A stretch of 64,000 nt of DNA from Hymenobacter aquaticus. Lineage in GTDB: Bacteria; Bacteroidota; Bacteroidia; Cytophagales; Hymenobacteraceae. Position numbers and translations under genes: made by a program. How positions within the stretch are numbered: the stretch's first letter is position 1; each line of letters opens with the position of its first letter. The stretch lies in assembly GCF_004765605.1 (NCBI RefSeq), contig NZ_SRLC01000002.1:248001-312000 (forward strand), in the 5' to 3' direction. Below the pieces are notes generated by a model. That model saw nothing but the letters and a program-made list of their open reading frames with translations, did not search any database and was not told where the DNA came from. Below, piece after piece: positions 24,602-32,981 of the stretch.

Positions 24602-25243
24602 GTGCCCAGCTACCCGCCACCCCCGCCCAACGCCACGCCCGAGCAGCTGCGCGCCTACGAGCGGGGCCGCTGGAACCACTTCCTGCTCGACGAAACCTGG
24701 CGCCGCACCCGCTTCAACCCCGCGCCCAACGCCCTGCTGGTAGCGGCCGTGCGCCACCGCCCCGCCGGCCGCGCCCTCGACGTCAACATGGGCGAGGGCC
24801 GCAACGCGCTGTACCTGGCCCGGCAGGGCTGGCAGGTCACCGGCATCGACCTTGCCGATCAGGCCCTGGCCTTTGCCCAGCGCCAGGCGCGGGAGCTAAG
24901 CCTGCCCCTCACCACCATAGCCCACGACGCGGCTACCTACGACTGGGGCCACCGCCAGTGGGACCTGCTAGTGCTCTGCTACGCCGACGAAAGTGCCCAC
25001 GTGGCCCGCGTGCGGGCGGCCCTGAAGCCCGGCGGCATCGTCGTGTTCGAAAACTTCCACGCCGACGTAAACCAGGCCTGGAACACGCCTTCCGATAAGC
25101 AGGTCGGCTTTGCCACCAATGAGCTGAAAAACCTGTACCGCGCTGCCGGCTTCCGCATCGTGCACTACGAAGAGCCCGTAGCCGTAGCCGACTTCACCCG
25201 GGAAACTCAGCGCCTGGTGCGGCTGGTGGCGCAGAAAATGTGA
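24602..25243 (+). CDS. Class I SAM-dependent methyltransferase
   Basis: A 213-residue protein starting at a GTG 22 bp after the epimerase. The SAM-binding motif I is 'RALDVNMGEGRNALYLARQGWQVTGIDL' (residues about 58-85), close to the TehB-like pattern with a GRN turn. Motif II is 'WDLLVLCYAD' and motif III 'ALKPGGIVVFENF'. The substrate cannot be told from sequence. Linkage to the epimerase suggests a sugar or surface glycan, but these small enzymes are often unrelated to neighbours. Confidence 0.83.
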   Translation: MPSYPPPPPNATPEQLRAYERGRWNHFLLDETWRRTRFNPAPNALLVAAVRHRPAGRALDVNMGEGRNALYLARQGWQVTGIDLADQALAFAQRQARELSLPLTTIAHDAATYDWGHRQWDLLVLCYADESAHVARVRAALKPGGIVVFENFHADVNQAWNTPSDKQVGFATNELKNLYRAAGFRIVHYEEPVAVADFTRETQRLVRLVAQKM

Positions 25244-25284
25244 GGGAGCCAAAGCTCGCGCTACTGTTTCCGTCTGAAACCGGG

Positions 25285-26262
25285 CTAATCCTCGTGGCCG
25301 GGCACGGCGGCTTCGGCCGGGGCGTTGCGCAGCTCGGTGGCCTCTTTCGCCAGGCGCTGCTTCTCGGTTTCGGAGGGCGTGCGGGGCAGCTTGTTCAGGT
25401 CGGGCTGGCCGGCATCGACCCAGCAGGTGTACCAGTAGCTGCTCACCAGCTTCACGGCCAGGCGCATCTGCCGCTCCACCTGCCCGTTCAGGCGCTGGTG
25501 GTACTCGTTGGTGAAGTCGCGCGAGTACACGCGCACGGTCTGGTTGCCGCGCTCCTCGAAGCCAAACTTGCGGTCCTCGGCAAACTGCGTGGTCAGCTCC
25601 CGCTCGAAGCGCAGCACCGAGTCGACGGCCGAATAGGAGCGGCCCACGGCGTTCCAGATGGTCTGGGTGGGGTTCTTGAGGTACACCGGCTGGCCCACGA
25701 AAAAGTCGTAGTTGGCGCTCAGGATTTCCGGCAGCCGGCTTTCCCAGAACCCGTGAATGCCGCGCTGCCCGGTCAGCTGCCCGTTGTAGTTGTGGGTGGT
25801 ATGCAGGGGCACGCAGGCATCGGCAATGTAGTGGCCCATGTCGGCCGAAAGGCTCAGAATCCGGTCGGCGTCGCGCTTTTTAAAGGCGTCGGTCAGCTGG
25901 TATTTCATCTTCACCACCTGCCAGGGCACGATGCCGTGCTTCAGCAGCGAGTCTTCGCCGTACCGGGCCACCGCGTCGGCCCAGTTGTGGGGCAGCCGGG
26001 TCAGGGCACTGTCGCCGTACACGTCCACATCGAGGAAGTGGCGTGGGGCCTCGCCGGGCACCACCGAGCGGCGCGAGTCGGGCCGGGTGGCGTTTTCGGT
26101 CAGGTAGTCGATGTTGCTTTTATAAAACCCCACCATTTCGGGCGGCAGCGTAAACACCGACAGCCGGTTAATCAGCCGGTGCCCGAAAAACCCCCAGGCC
26201 TGGGGCTGCTGCGGCAGCAGGCACAGCAGTAAAAGTAGGGCTAGGGTAGCGGTTTTGGGCAT
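25285..26262 (-). CDS. Zinc-dependent phospholipase C/S1-P1 nuclease-like secreted protein
   Basis: A 325-residue secreted protein. The signal peptide (MPKTATLALLLLLCLLPQQPQA) is cut so that a mature Trp ('WGFFGHRLINRL') leads, as in zinc phospholipase C and S1/P1 nucleases, where the N-terminal Trp and a His bind zinc. The zinc-binding His-x3-Asp type motif is seen as 'SADMGHYIADACVPLHTTHNYNG' near residues 155-175. The family covers both phospholipases and nucleases, so the substrate is not assigned. The 3' end is rich in charged residues and lacks a T9SS domain. Confidence 0.8.
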   Translation of the reverse strand: MPKTATLALLLLLCLLPQQPQAWGFFGHRLINRLSVFTLPPEMVGFYKSNIDYLTENATRPDSRRSVVPGEAPRHFLDVDVYGDSALTRLPHNWADAVARYGEDSLLKHGIVPWQVVKMKYQLTDAFKKRDADRILSLSADMGHYIADACVPLHTTHNYNGQLTGQRGIHGFWESRLPEILSANYDFFVGQPVYLKNPTQTIWNAVGRSYSAVDSVLRFERELTTQFAEDRKFGFEERGNQTVRVYSRDFTNEYHQRLNGQVERQMRLAVKLVSSYWYTCWVDAGQPDLNKLPRTPSETEKQRLAKEATELRNAPAEAAVPGHED

Positions 26263-26288
26263 AAAAATGAGTCAGTTTGGGGATGGTC

Positions 26289-26392
26289 CTGTCATCCTGA
26301 GCAAAGCGAAGGGCCTTATCACGCAAGAACAAGTCGTTGGTGCGCTAGTCGTGCTGACGTGACAAGGTCCTTCGCTTTGCTCAGGATGACAG
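26289..26392. repeat. GTCATCCTGAGC long inverted repeat
   Basis: Perfect 24-bp arms, CTGTCATCCTGAGCAAAGCG and onwards (26289-26312) and their reverse complement (26369-26392), enclose 56 bases of which the flanks GGCCTT/AAGGTC also pair. This is an extragenic palindrome of the CATCCTGAGC-type found in many Bacteroidota. Confidence 0.8.
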
Positions 26393-26437
26393 AATAAACA
26401 ACGGCGCACATGCCATTCACCACCCCCAAGTAACGAA

Positions 26438-26484
26438 AAACTCGCCGGCCGTTCCGCTTTTTCTGCGGCCCGACCGGCGAGTTT
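26438..26484. terminator. Terminator downstream of def
   Basis: Stem AAACTCGCCGG (26438-26448) / CCGGCGAGTTT (26474-26484). Read on the minus strand it is followed by a T-run (AAAAA on the plus strand), fitting the end of the ruvX-def transcript. Confidence 0.65.
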
Positions 26485-26504
26485 GTTGGCTGAGCGTGCG
26501 GGGC

Positions 26505-27113
26505 TTAGCGCCGGCCCTGGCCGGGGAAGCGCATGCGGTAGTCGGCACTCACGTCGCCCTTGCTGATGCGGGTGAGCTTGCCCTTGATGAGCTGCTTTTT
26601 GAAGCTCGACAAATGGTCGGTGAACAGCACGCCCTCCAGGTGGTCGTACTCGTGCTGAATCACGCGGGCCGTCATGCCCGAAAACGTGTCTTCGTGCTGC
26701 ACGCGCTGCTCGTCCTCGTAGCGAATCACGATGGTTTCGTGGCGGTACACGGTTTCGCGCACGCCCGGAATGCTCAGGCAGCCTTCTTCAAAGCCCCATT
26801 CCTCGCCGGTTTCACTGACCATCACCGGGTTGATGAACGCCCGCTTCACGGGGGCTTCGGCCGGGTCGGCGTCGGCGTCTTCTTCGTCCTCGTCGTCTTC
26901 GTCGCGGGCCACCATCGGGGCCGAGTCAATCACGAACAGGCGCACGCCCTTGCCAATCTGGGGGGCGGCCAGGCCCACGCCGCTGGCGTGGTACATGGTA
27001 TCAAACATATCGGCCACCAGCTGCTTGAGCTCGTCGGCGGGCATCTCGGCCGGAATTTCTTTGGCGCGGGCTTTCAGGACTGGGTCGCCAAAGGCAACAA
27101 TGGGGTAAATCAT
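26505..27113 (-). CDS. def: Peptide deformylase with acidic insert
   Basis: A 202-residue metalloenzyme that removes the formyl group from new proteins. All three motifs are intact: GVGLAAPQIG, EGCLSIPG (metal Cys) and QHEYDHLEG (metal His pair and catalytic Glu), near residues 45, 115 and 155. Between motif I and the central strands lies an unusual acidic run of about 17 residues (ARDEDDEDEEDADADP), which lengthens the protein beyond the usual 165-190 residues. The start ATG overlaps the stop of ruvX by four bases, so the two genes are translationally coupled. Confidence 0.96.
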   Translation of the reverse strand: MIYPIVAFGDPVLKARAKEIPAEMPADELKQLVADMFDTMYHASGVGLAAPQIGKGVRLFVIDSAPMVARDEDDEDEEDADADPAEAPVKRAFINPVMVSETGEEWGFEEGCLSIPGVRETVYRHETIVIRYEDEQRVQHEDTFSGMTARVIQHEYDHLEGVLFTDHLSSFKKQLIKGKLTRISKGDVSADYRMRFPGQGRR

Positions 27114-27520
27114 CGGGATTCGAGGAAAGATTGCAAAATCAGGGTGGCGCTTACCTTGTCGACGGTGGCCTTGTCGCGGCGGTCCTTTTTCGATAGGCCG
27201 CCGGCCAGCATGGCCGCGTGGGCCATGCGCGAGGTGTAGCGCTCGTCAATTTCGTGCACCGGCAGCTCGGGAAAATCTTTGCGCAGGCGCCGCACCACGC
27301 CCACCACGGCGCTGGTCGAGTCGGTGGCTTCGTTGAGCAGGGTTTTGGGCATGCCAATCACCAGGGCCGAGAGCGGCTCGCGGCCGTGCATCGCCTTGAG
27401 GTAAGCCAGCAGGTCCTTGCTGTGAATGGTTTCGAGCGGCGTGGCAATGAGCTGGAGCGGATCCGTAACGGCCAGTCCGACCCGTTTGTGCCCGTAGTCA
27501 ATGGCGAGGATGCGTCCCAT
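27110..27520 (-). CDS. ruvX: Putative pre-16S rRNA nuclease / Holliday junction resolvase
   Basis: A 136-residue member of the YqgF/RuvX family. The RNase H-like fold begins 'ILAIDYGHKRVGLAVTD' with the first acidic residue, continues with 'LVIGMPKTLLNEATDST', and ends with 'DERYTSRMAH' and 'KDRRDKATVDKVSATLILQSFLE', giving the remaining acidic residues. It is the first gene of an operon with def (four-base overlap). A perfect -7 element (TATCTTTG on the minus strand, 27570-27577) sits about 50 bases upstream of the ATG. Confidence 0.94.
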   Translation of the reverse strand: MGRILAIDYGHKRVGLAVTDPLQLIATPLETIHSKDLLAYLKAMHGREPLSALVIGMPKTLLNEATDSTSAVVGVVRRLRKDFPELPVHEIDERYTSRMAHAAMLAGGLSKKDRRDKATVDKVSATLILQSFLESR

Positions 27521-27569
27521 GGTAAGCGTGAAAAAGACGGGAGCCGCCGGAAGAAGCCGCTCCGCTTCA

Positions 27570-27577
27570 CAAAGATA
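27570..27577 (-). promoter_or_regulatory. -7 promoter element for ruvX-def
   Basis: CAAAGATA on the plus strand is TATCTTTG on the minus strand, matching the Bacteroidota -7 consensus TAnnTTTG. A start about five bases downstream gives a leader of about 45 bases. No clear -33 TTG at the usual spacing is seen. Confidence 0.55.
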
Positions 27578-27930
27578 CGAGAGCCGGCAAGAATGGTAGC
27601 ACCGCCGGTGCGCGCGGCCCGCCGCAGATTAAGCTGCCAGAACCCGGGGTCGGTCCCGCCGGAGGCGTAATTCGTCTAAAGGGCTGTACTTTGAAAAATT
27701 ATAGATTTACCTTTGGGCTTCAGTCGTTTATGCTTCTTTTGTTTTTGTAGATTATTGAGCTGTAGCGGGTGCTTGTAGTTCTTAATTTATAAAAAATTGC
27801 ACTGTTATTGGAAAATCCGGATGCGTCTATGTAGCGTAAGGGTTTCTTGGAAAAGTTTCAATAGATTTGACAACATCCCCTGGTTTGCTTCCCTCTTTTA
27901 TTGCCCGAACCTCTACTCTCTCAGCTGCTT
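27578..27930. promoter_or_regulatory. AT-rich intergenic region upstream of S41 protease
   Basis: The longest gene-free stretch in the window lies between divergent ruvX and the protease gene. The part from about 27680 to 27900 is far more AT-rich than its surroundings. Two plus-strand -7 matches are present: TACCTTTG (27708-27715) and TAGATTTG (27862-27869). The second would start transcription near 27874, about 56 bases before the preferred ATG. I see no repeat or ORF of note. Confidence 0.5.
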
Positions 27931-29619
27931 ATGAACGGTGAGCTCCCCCATGCTCAGGCGCCCGACCCGGTACACGTGCCGACTCCCGCTCCCCGCAGCT
28001 CGCGGCGGCAGGTTCGGCAGCCGTTGCTGCTGGCTGTCGTGCTGGCCTGCGGTATTCTGCTGGGCGCAAACCCGTTCCGGCCTTCCGACCAGAACCCCGA
28101 CGGCACGGCCCGGGGCTACCTAAAGTTCAAGGAAATCCTGAGCTACGTCGACCGTGACTACGTGGATTCCGTGGATGCCGAAGCCCTGTCCGACTACGCC
28201 ATCAGCCGCATGCTGGAGCGCCTCGATCCGCACTCGGTGTTCATTCCGGCCAAGCAGCAGCAGCAGGCTTCGGCCTTTCTGCAGAGCGACTTCGACGGCG
28301 TGGGCGTGGAGTTCAACCTGTTCCGCGACACCGTGACCATCGTTTCGCCGCTCAGCGGCGGCCCCGCCGAGCAGGCCGGCCTGCACCCCGGCGACCGGAT
28401 CCTGGCGGTGAACGGCGAGCAGGTATCGGGCGTGCACATCACCACCGAGGAAATGTTTGGCAAGCTGCGCGGCCCCCGCGGCAGCAAAGTGCAGCTGCTG
28501 GTGCAGCGCCGCAAGCAAACCAAGCCCCTGAGCGTGCTGGTAACCCGCAACCGCATCCCCAACAGCTCGGTGGACGTGGCCTACATGCTCGACAACGCAA
28601 CCGGCTACATCAAGGTTAGCCGCTTTGCCAGTGGCACCTACGACGAGTTCAAGCAAGCTCTGGGCGATTTGCGCCGGCAGGGCCTGAGCCGCCTCGTGCT
28701 CGACCTGCGCGGCAACCCCGGCGGCTACCTCGACCGGGCCACCAAGCTGGCCGACGAGTTTATCGGCGGCACCAAGAAAATCGTGTACACCGACGGCAAA
28801 GGCGACGTGTACGACACCCAGACCTACTCGCGCACCCTGGGCGAGTTTGAGGACGGCCCGCTGGTAGTGCTGGTGGATGAGGGCAGCGCCTCGGCCGCTG
28901 AAGTGGTGGCCGGTGCCCTGCAAGACCACGACCGGGCACTGGTCGTGGGTCGGCGCACGTTTGGCAAAGGCCTGGTGCAGCAGCCCATTGCCCTCAACGA
29001 CGGCTCGGAGCTGCGCCTGACCATTGCCCGCTACTACACGCCCTCGGGCCGCTCGATTCAGAAGTCGTACCGCGGCGGCTACGAGGAGTATGAGAAGGAA
29101 CTGGCCCAGCGCCAGAAGCACGGCGAGTATTTCCACGCCGACAGCATCCACTTCGCCGATTCGCTGCGCTACCGCACCGACAAGGGCCGCACCGTGTACG
29201 GCGGCGGCGGCATCATGCCCGACCTGTTTGTGCCCCGCGACACCTCGGCTTACTCGCCCTACTACACCCGCCTGCAAAGCCACAACCTGGTGCGCGAGTT
29301 TGCCCTCAACTTCTACCAGGACCATAAAGCCGAGCTGGAAGGCCTGCGCTTCGAGCAGTTCAACAGCTCCTTCCGCATCTCCGACGGGCAGCTGCAAACC
29401 CTGGCCGCCCAGGCTGCCCACGACGGCGTGCCCGCCGACGCGGCCGGCCTGAAACGCTGCGCCACGCTGCTGCGCGGGCAGCTCAAGGCCCTGATTGCCC
29501 GCAGCGCCTACGGCAAAACCGCCTACTACCAGGTGCTGCGCGACCAGGATGCCGAGCTGCAGCAGGCCCTGCGCGCCCTCGACGATAATGGCTCCACGCT
29601 GCTTGGGCTGCTGAAATAA
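27931..29619 (+). CDS. S41 family C-terminal processing peptidase (CtpA-like)
   Basis: A 562-residue protease. After a basic N-terminus a single hydrophobic segment (PLLLAVVLACGILLGANPF) anchors or exports it. A PDZ domain occupies about residues 120-205 (SPLSGGPAEQAGLHPGDRILAVNGEQVSG). The S41 catalytic core follows with 'LVLDLRGNPGGYLD', the nucleophile Ser in 'VDEGSASAAEVVAGALQDH' and the general-base Lys in 'GRRTFGKGLVQQ'. A C-terminal helical region of about 130 residues completes it. Such enzymes degrade or trim envelope proteins. A TTG at 27901 would give ten more residues; the ATG is preferred but not certain. Confidence 0.9.
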   Translation: MNGELPHAQAPDPVHVPTPAPRSSRRQVRQPLLLAVVLACGILLGANPFRPSDQNPDGTARGYLKFKEILSYVDRDYVDSVDAEALSDYAISRMLERLDPHSVFIPAKQQQQASAFLQSDFDGVGVEFNLFRDTVTIVSPLSGGPAEQAGLHPGDRILAVNGEQVSGVHITTEEMFGKLRGPRGSKVQLLVQRRKQTKPLSVLVTRNRIPNSSVDVAYMLDNATGYIKVSRFASGTYDEFKQALGDLRRQGLSRLVLDLRGNPGGYLDRATKLADEFIGGTKKIVYTDGKGDVYDTQTYSRTLGEFEDGPLVVLVDEGSASAAEVVAGALQDHDRALVVGRRTFGKGLVQQPIALNDGSELRLTIARYYTPSGRSIQKSYRGGYEEYEKELAQRQKHGEYFHADSIHFADSLRYRTDKGRTVYGGGGIMPDLFVPRDTSAYSPYYTRLQSHNLVREFALNFYQDHKAELEGLRFEQFNSSFRISDGQLQTLAAQAAHDGVPADAAGLKRCATLLRGQLKALIARSAYGKTAYYQVLRDQDAELQQALRALDDNGSTLLGLLK

Positions 29620-29639
29620 GCTGACCTCAGCCATACCCG

Positions 29640-29681
29640 GCCGGGCCCCGGTTTCCTCCTGGCAGGAAGCCGGGGCCCGGC
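29640..29681 (+). terminator. Terminator after S41 protease
   Basis: An 18-bp stem (GCCGGGCCCCGGTTTCCT, 29640-29657, pairing with 29664-29681, one G-T pair) is followed by TGCTTTT. Confidence 0.75.
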
Positions 29682-29811
29682 TGCTTTTCGGGTAGCAGTA
29701 AGGTAAAAAATACCCAAGTGTAGGTATTGCGCCCGGCGGGTGTGGGGCCGAACTTTGATCGGGCAATGTTGCTGCTCAGTGGCTTGCCCCCGCCGCGCCA
29801 ATCCGTTTGCC

Positions 29812-30273
29812 ATGAAACGACTCTGCTTCCTATTGCTGCTGGGCCTGGGGCTGCTGGTGGCCTGGACGCGAAACCGGCCGCCCAGTCTGGCCGAGCAGCG
29901 CATCGGCCTGCTGGTCGGCCCCGACTGGGTGTGGACCAGCTGGACGGAGCAAACCGGCAGCCAACCCGTGCAGGAACGGATGGTGCCCTGCCGGCAGGAC
30001 GATTTTATTCGCTTTGCGCAACATGAGGGGCAGCAGCTGTACTCGGAAAATGCCGGCCCGCGGCGCTGTGAAACAGTTACTAGGCCGTCTGCCCAGGGCC
30101 AGTGGGCGTTGAGTGAGGACGCGCAACGGCTGACCATTACCGGGGGCCGCGGCACCTTTGACGACACCTGGCAAATCGACGAGCTGAGCGCCACCCGCCT
30201 GCGCCTGGCCTACCGCACGACCACCAGCCGTGGGCCCTTCAGCATGGTCATCACCTTTACCAGGCGGCAGTAA
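29812..30273 (+). CDS. Lipocalin-like small protein, hypothetical
   Basis: A 153-residue protein. The N-terminus (MKRLCFLLLLGLGLLVAW) is a signal anchor or signal peptide. The body reads as alternating strands with 'GLLVGPDWVWTSWTEQTG', 'CRQDDFIRFAQHEGQQLYSENAGPRRC', 'GQWALSEDAQRLTITGG' and 'WQIDELSATRLRLAYRT'. This is the pattern of Bacteroidota lipocalin-like proteins in which a 'W.L..(D/N)...L' strand follows a Cys-x(n)-C segment. I chose ATG 29812 rather than upstream starts because it places the hydrophobic segment at the N-terminus. Function unknown. Confidence 0.65.
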   Translation: MKRLCFLLLLGLGLLVAWTRNRPPSLAEQRIGLLVGPDWVWTSWTEQTGSQPVQERMVPCRQDDFIRFAQHEGQQLYSENAGPRRCETVTRPSAQGQWALSEDAQRLTITGGRGTFDDTWQIDELSATRLRLAYRTTTSRGPFSMVITFTRRQ

Positions 30274-30313
30274 GCTACCCGCCAGCCGATTCTTTCTGAG
30301 CTATAAAACAAGA

Positions 30314-30359
30314 AACGAGGCCCGTGCTCCTGGCTGCAAACAGGAGCACGGGCCTCGTT
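30314..30359. terminator. Bidirectional terminator between convergent genes
   Basis: A perfect 19-bp stem (AACGAGGCCCGTGCTCCTG, 30314-30332, with 30341-30359) and 8-base loop lie between convergent genes ending at 30273 and 30380. Confidence 0.8.
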
Positions 30360-30379
30360 GAGCTGGGGCCTGAAGCCGA

Positions 30380-31411
30380 TTACTTGGTCGTCGGCGCCAG
30401 GTCGTGGTAGCGGAACTGCTTGTCGATTGAGGCGAAGGGCTTGCCGTCGACCTCGGCGTAGGGGTAGATGAAGTAGTTGAGCGCCAGGCCCTGCTGGCGC
30501 GGGGCCAGCGTCAGGTCGCGGCCCCGGGTGAACTCGACGCGGTTTTCGTCGTGGGCCCCGAAGAAGTAGTTGCGGCGTGCGGGGTCCTTGGCGGCCTCGG
30601 AGGCATCGACGGGCACCCAGCCGGTGGCTTTGGTGTAGAACTCGGCCCAGCAGTGGTAGCCTTTCACCTCACCCTCGCCCCGCTCGGTGGGCAGCGGGAA
30701 GCCGATGCTGAAGCGGGCCGGAATGCCCACCGCCCGGCAGTAGCCGATGAACACGGCGTGGAAGTCGGTGCAGTTGCCGCGGCGGGCGTCGCAGGCGTAG
30801 TAGATGTCGCCGCGGCCCCAGCCCTGGCCGGTCTTGTCGTACTTCACCGTGCTGACCACGTGGTTGTAGATGGCCTGGGCTTTTTCCAGGTCGGTTTTGG
30901 CCTTGGCCTTCGCCACGACTTCCTGGGCCCAGAGCCGGATTTTGTCGTCGAGGGGCACGAGCTGATCGGCTTGTAGCCAGCGCTGCATGTCGGGGTCGGT
31001 GGCTTCTTTCTCCTTTTTCAAGCCGGCCTCGGGCATCAGCACGGGGTTCTTGTGCTCGCGCCGGGTGGCGTTGAACTGCATCGTGACCGAGAACGGGGCC
31101 GGGGCGGGGTTGAGCACGCGCAGGTGCAGCACCTTGTTGCCGTGGGCCGCGTCGAGCAGCTCGTAGGGGTATGGTGAGCTGATTTTCAGGTCCTTGATGT
31201 CCTGCGACTTGTCGGAGTGCGGCACCGGAATCCAGAGGTCGGCGGCCTTGGCCTGGGCCGGTAGGTCCTTCACCGTGGCGGTATACTCGAAGGCGAAGGT
31301 GCGGGCGTGCACCGGCGTGGTGCTGCCGGGCGACTTGCCATTCCAGGACAGCAGCGTGCCGGCCAGCAGCAGGACGGAAAAAGCTTTCGGTAGCGAAGGA
31401 AAGTGAAGCAC
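30380..31411 (-). CDS. Transglutaminase-like domain protein, exported
   Basis: A 343-residue protein with a likely signal segment (LPKAFSVLLLAGTLLSW). The central transglutaminase-like core has the catalytic Cys in 'CDARRGNCTDFHAVFIGYCRAVGIPAR' (near residue 230), the His in 'YHCWAEFY' and the Asp in 'WVPVDASEA'. The N-terminal half is a beta-sandwich-like domain ending in '...VTMQFNATRREHKN'. These proteins are usually proteases or isopeptidases rather than true transglutaminases. I prefer the GTG at 31411, because a -7-like TACCTTTA (minus strand, 31472-31479) lies upstream of it. The ATG at 31528 would add 39 residues, and the choice is uncertain. Confidence 0.75.
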   Translation of the reverse strand: MLHFPSLPKAFSVLLLAGTLLSWNGKSPGSTTPVHARTFAFEYTATVKDLPAQAKAADLWIPVPHSDKSQDIKDLKISSPYPYELLDAAHGNKVLHLRVLNPAPAPFSVTMQFNATRREHKNPVLMPEAGLKKEKEATDPDMQRWLQADQLVPLDDKIRLWAQEVVAKAKAKTDLEKAQAIYNHVVSTVKYDKTGQGWGRGDIYYACDARRGNCTDFHAVFIGYCRAVGIPARFSIGFPLPTERGEGEVKGYHCWAEFYTKATGWVPVDASEAAKDPARRNYFFGAHDENRVEFTRGRDLTLAPRQQGLALNYFIYPYAEVDGKPFASIDKQFRYHDLAPTTK

Positions 31412-31651
31412 GGCAATAAGCGGAATAAGGGTAAACGGCCGCGGCCGTAAAGGCCGGCCCGCGGCGCGCCGTAAAGGTACGGCCCGGACGTAGCTCTGTA
31501 AGACACGAATCCGGAATAGACAATTCATTTTCGGCCGGGTTGTTTCACCAGGCCCGGCTACGGCCGGCGCGGGCCGCCGGGTTTTGCGCCGGAGTGCTTA
31601 CCTTCACCAACCGGAACCCCACCCGTTTTCCCACCCGAAAATTCCTTTTGT

Positions 31652-32860
31652 ATGGCTTACTACCATCGTATTGGTCAGATTCCCCACAAGCGCCACACCC
31701 AGTTCCGCCAGCCCGACGGCTCGCTCTACTCCGAGCAGCTGGTGGGTACCCTGGGCTTCCACGGCGTCTCGTCCTTGCTCTACCACATTCACCCGCCCAC
31801 CCAGATCAAGAAGGTGGGCGAGCCGGTGCCCTACGCGCCCAAGCTGCTGAAAGACCGGCCCCTGGAGCCCAGCCACCTGCGCACCCTGGGCCAGACCACC
31901 ACCGGCGGCGACTACCTCAAGGCCCGGCAGACGCTCATCGGCAACGCCGACGTGACCATGAGCATCTGCAACCCCACGGAGCGGCGCATGGACTACTACT
32001 ACAAGAATGCTCTGGCCGATGAGGTGATTTTCGTGCACGAGGGCAGCGGCGAGCTGTGGAGCCAGCTGGGCATCGTGCGCTTCGAGCCCGGCGACTACGT
32101 CGTGATTCCGCGCACCATCATTCACCAGCTCCACTTCGACGAAGGGCCGGTGCGCCTGCTCATCATCGAGTCGTTCAGCCCCGTGGAAACCTGCCGGCGC
32201 TACCGCAACCACTTCGGGCAGTTGCTTGAGCACTCGCCCTACTGCGAGCGGGACATCCGCCCGCCCCACGAGCTGATTTCGGGCGACGTGCGCGAGTCGG
32301 GCGACTATGTAGTCAAGATCAAGAAGGAAGGCTATTTGCACGAGCTGACCTACGGCCACTCGCCCTTCGACGTGGTGGGCTGGGACGGGTACTTCTACCC
32401 CTACGCCTTTAGCATCCACGATTTTGAGCCGATTACGGGCCGCATTCACCAGCCCCCACCCGTGCACCAGACGTTCGAGGCCCACAACTTCGTCATCTGC
32501 TCGTTCGTGCCCCGCCTGTTCGACTACCACCCCGACAGCATCCCGGCGCCCTACAACCACTCCAACGTGGATTCCGACGAGGTGCTGTACTACGTGGCCG
32601 GCAACTTCATGTCGCGCAAGGGCGTGGATCTGGCTTCGTTTACGGTGCATCCCAGCGGCATTCCGCACGGGCCGCACCCGGGCACGGTCGAGGCCAGCAT
32701 CGGCAAAAAGGAAACCCACGAGCTGGCCGTCATGGTCGACACGTTCCGGCCGCTCTACCTGACCGAGGCCGCCCTGCCGTACCTGGATAAAAACTACCCG
32801 ATGAGCTGGAACCCCGACTTCAAGCACGAGCCGCCCCGCGCGGCCGACATGATGGACTAG
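31652..32860 (+). CDS. hmgA: Homogentisate 1,2-dioxygenase
   Basis: A 402-residue cupin-fold dioxygenase that opens the ring of homogentisate in tyrosine and phenylalanine breakdown. Similarity spans the protein: 'MAYYHRIGQIPHKRHTQFRQPDG' at the start, 'DEVIFVHEGSGELWSQLG' in the first cupin, and the iron-ligand region 'PPPVHQTFEAHNFVICSFVPR...PAPYNHSNVDSDEVLYYV' with 'HPSGIPHGPHPG' near the C-terminus. The length is a little shorter than the human and Pseudomonas enzymes (about 440), as in Bacteroidota homologues. No other tyrosine catabolism gene is adjacent. Confidence 0.92.
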   Translation: MAYYHRIGQIPHKRHTQFRQPDGSLYSEQLVGTLGFHGVSSLLYHIHPPTQIKKVGEPVPYAPKLLKDRPLEPSHLRTLGQTTTGGDYLKARQTLIGNADVTMSICNPTERRMDYYYKNALADEVIFVHEGSGELWSQLGIVRFEPGDYVVIPRTIIHQLHFDEGPVRLLIIESFSPVETCRRYRNHFGQLLEHSPYCERDIRPPHELISGDVRESGDYVVKIKKEGYLHELTYGHSPFDVVGWDGYFYPYAFSIHDFEPITGRIHQPPPVHQTFEAHNFVICSFVPRLFDYHPDSIPAPYNHSNVDSDEVLYYVAGNFMSRKGVDLASFTVHPSGIPHGPHPGTVEASIGKKETHELAVMVDTFRPLYLTEAALPYLDKNYPMSWNPDFKHEPPRAADMMD

Positions 32861-32900
32861 CGCGGCGCGGGGATATACCCTAAACGGCTATATTGAAGGC

Positions 32901-32939
32901 AGAACGCCGGGGGCACTAAAGCGCAGCCCCCGGCGTTCT
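32901..32939. terminator. Hairpin after hmgA
   Basis: A perfect 14-bp stem (AGAACGCCGGGGGC, 32901-32914, with GCCCCCGGCGTTCT, 32926-32939). T-rich sequence appears about 15 bases later (CCCTTTTTC), so termination efficiency is uncertain. Confidence 0.6.
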
Positions 32940-32981
32940 GCGCTTCCTACCCTTTTTCTGCCACTCTCTGCAACTACTACC

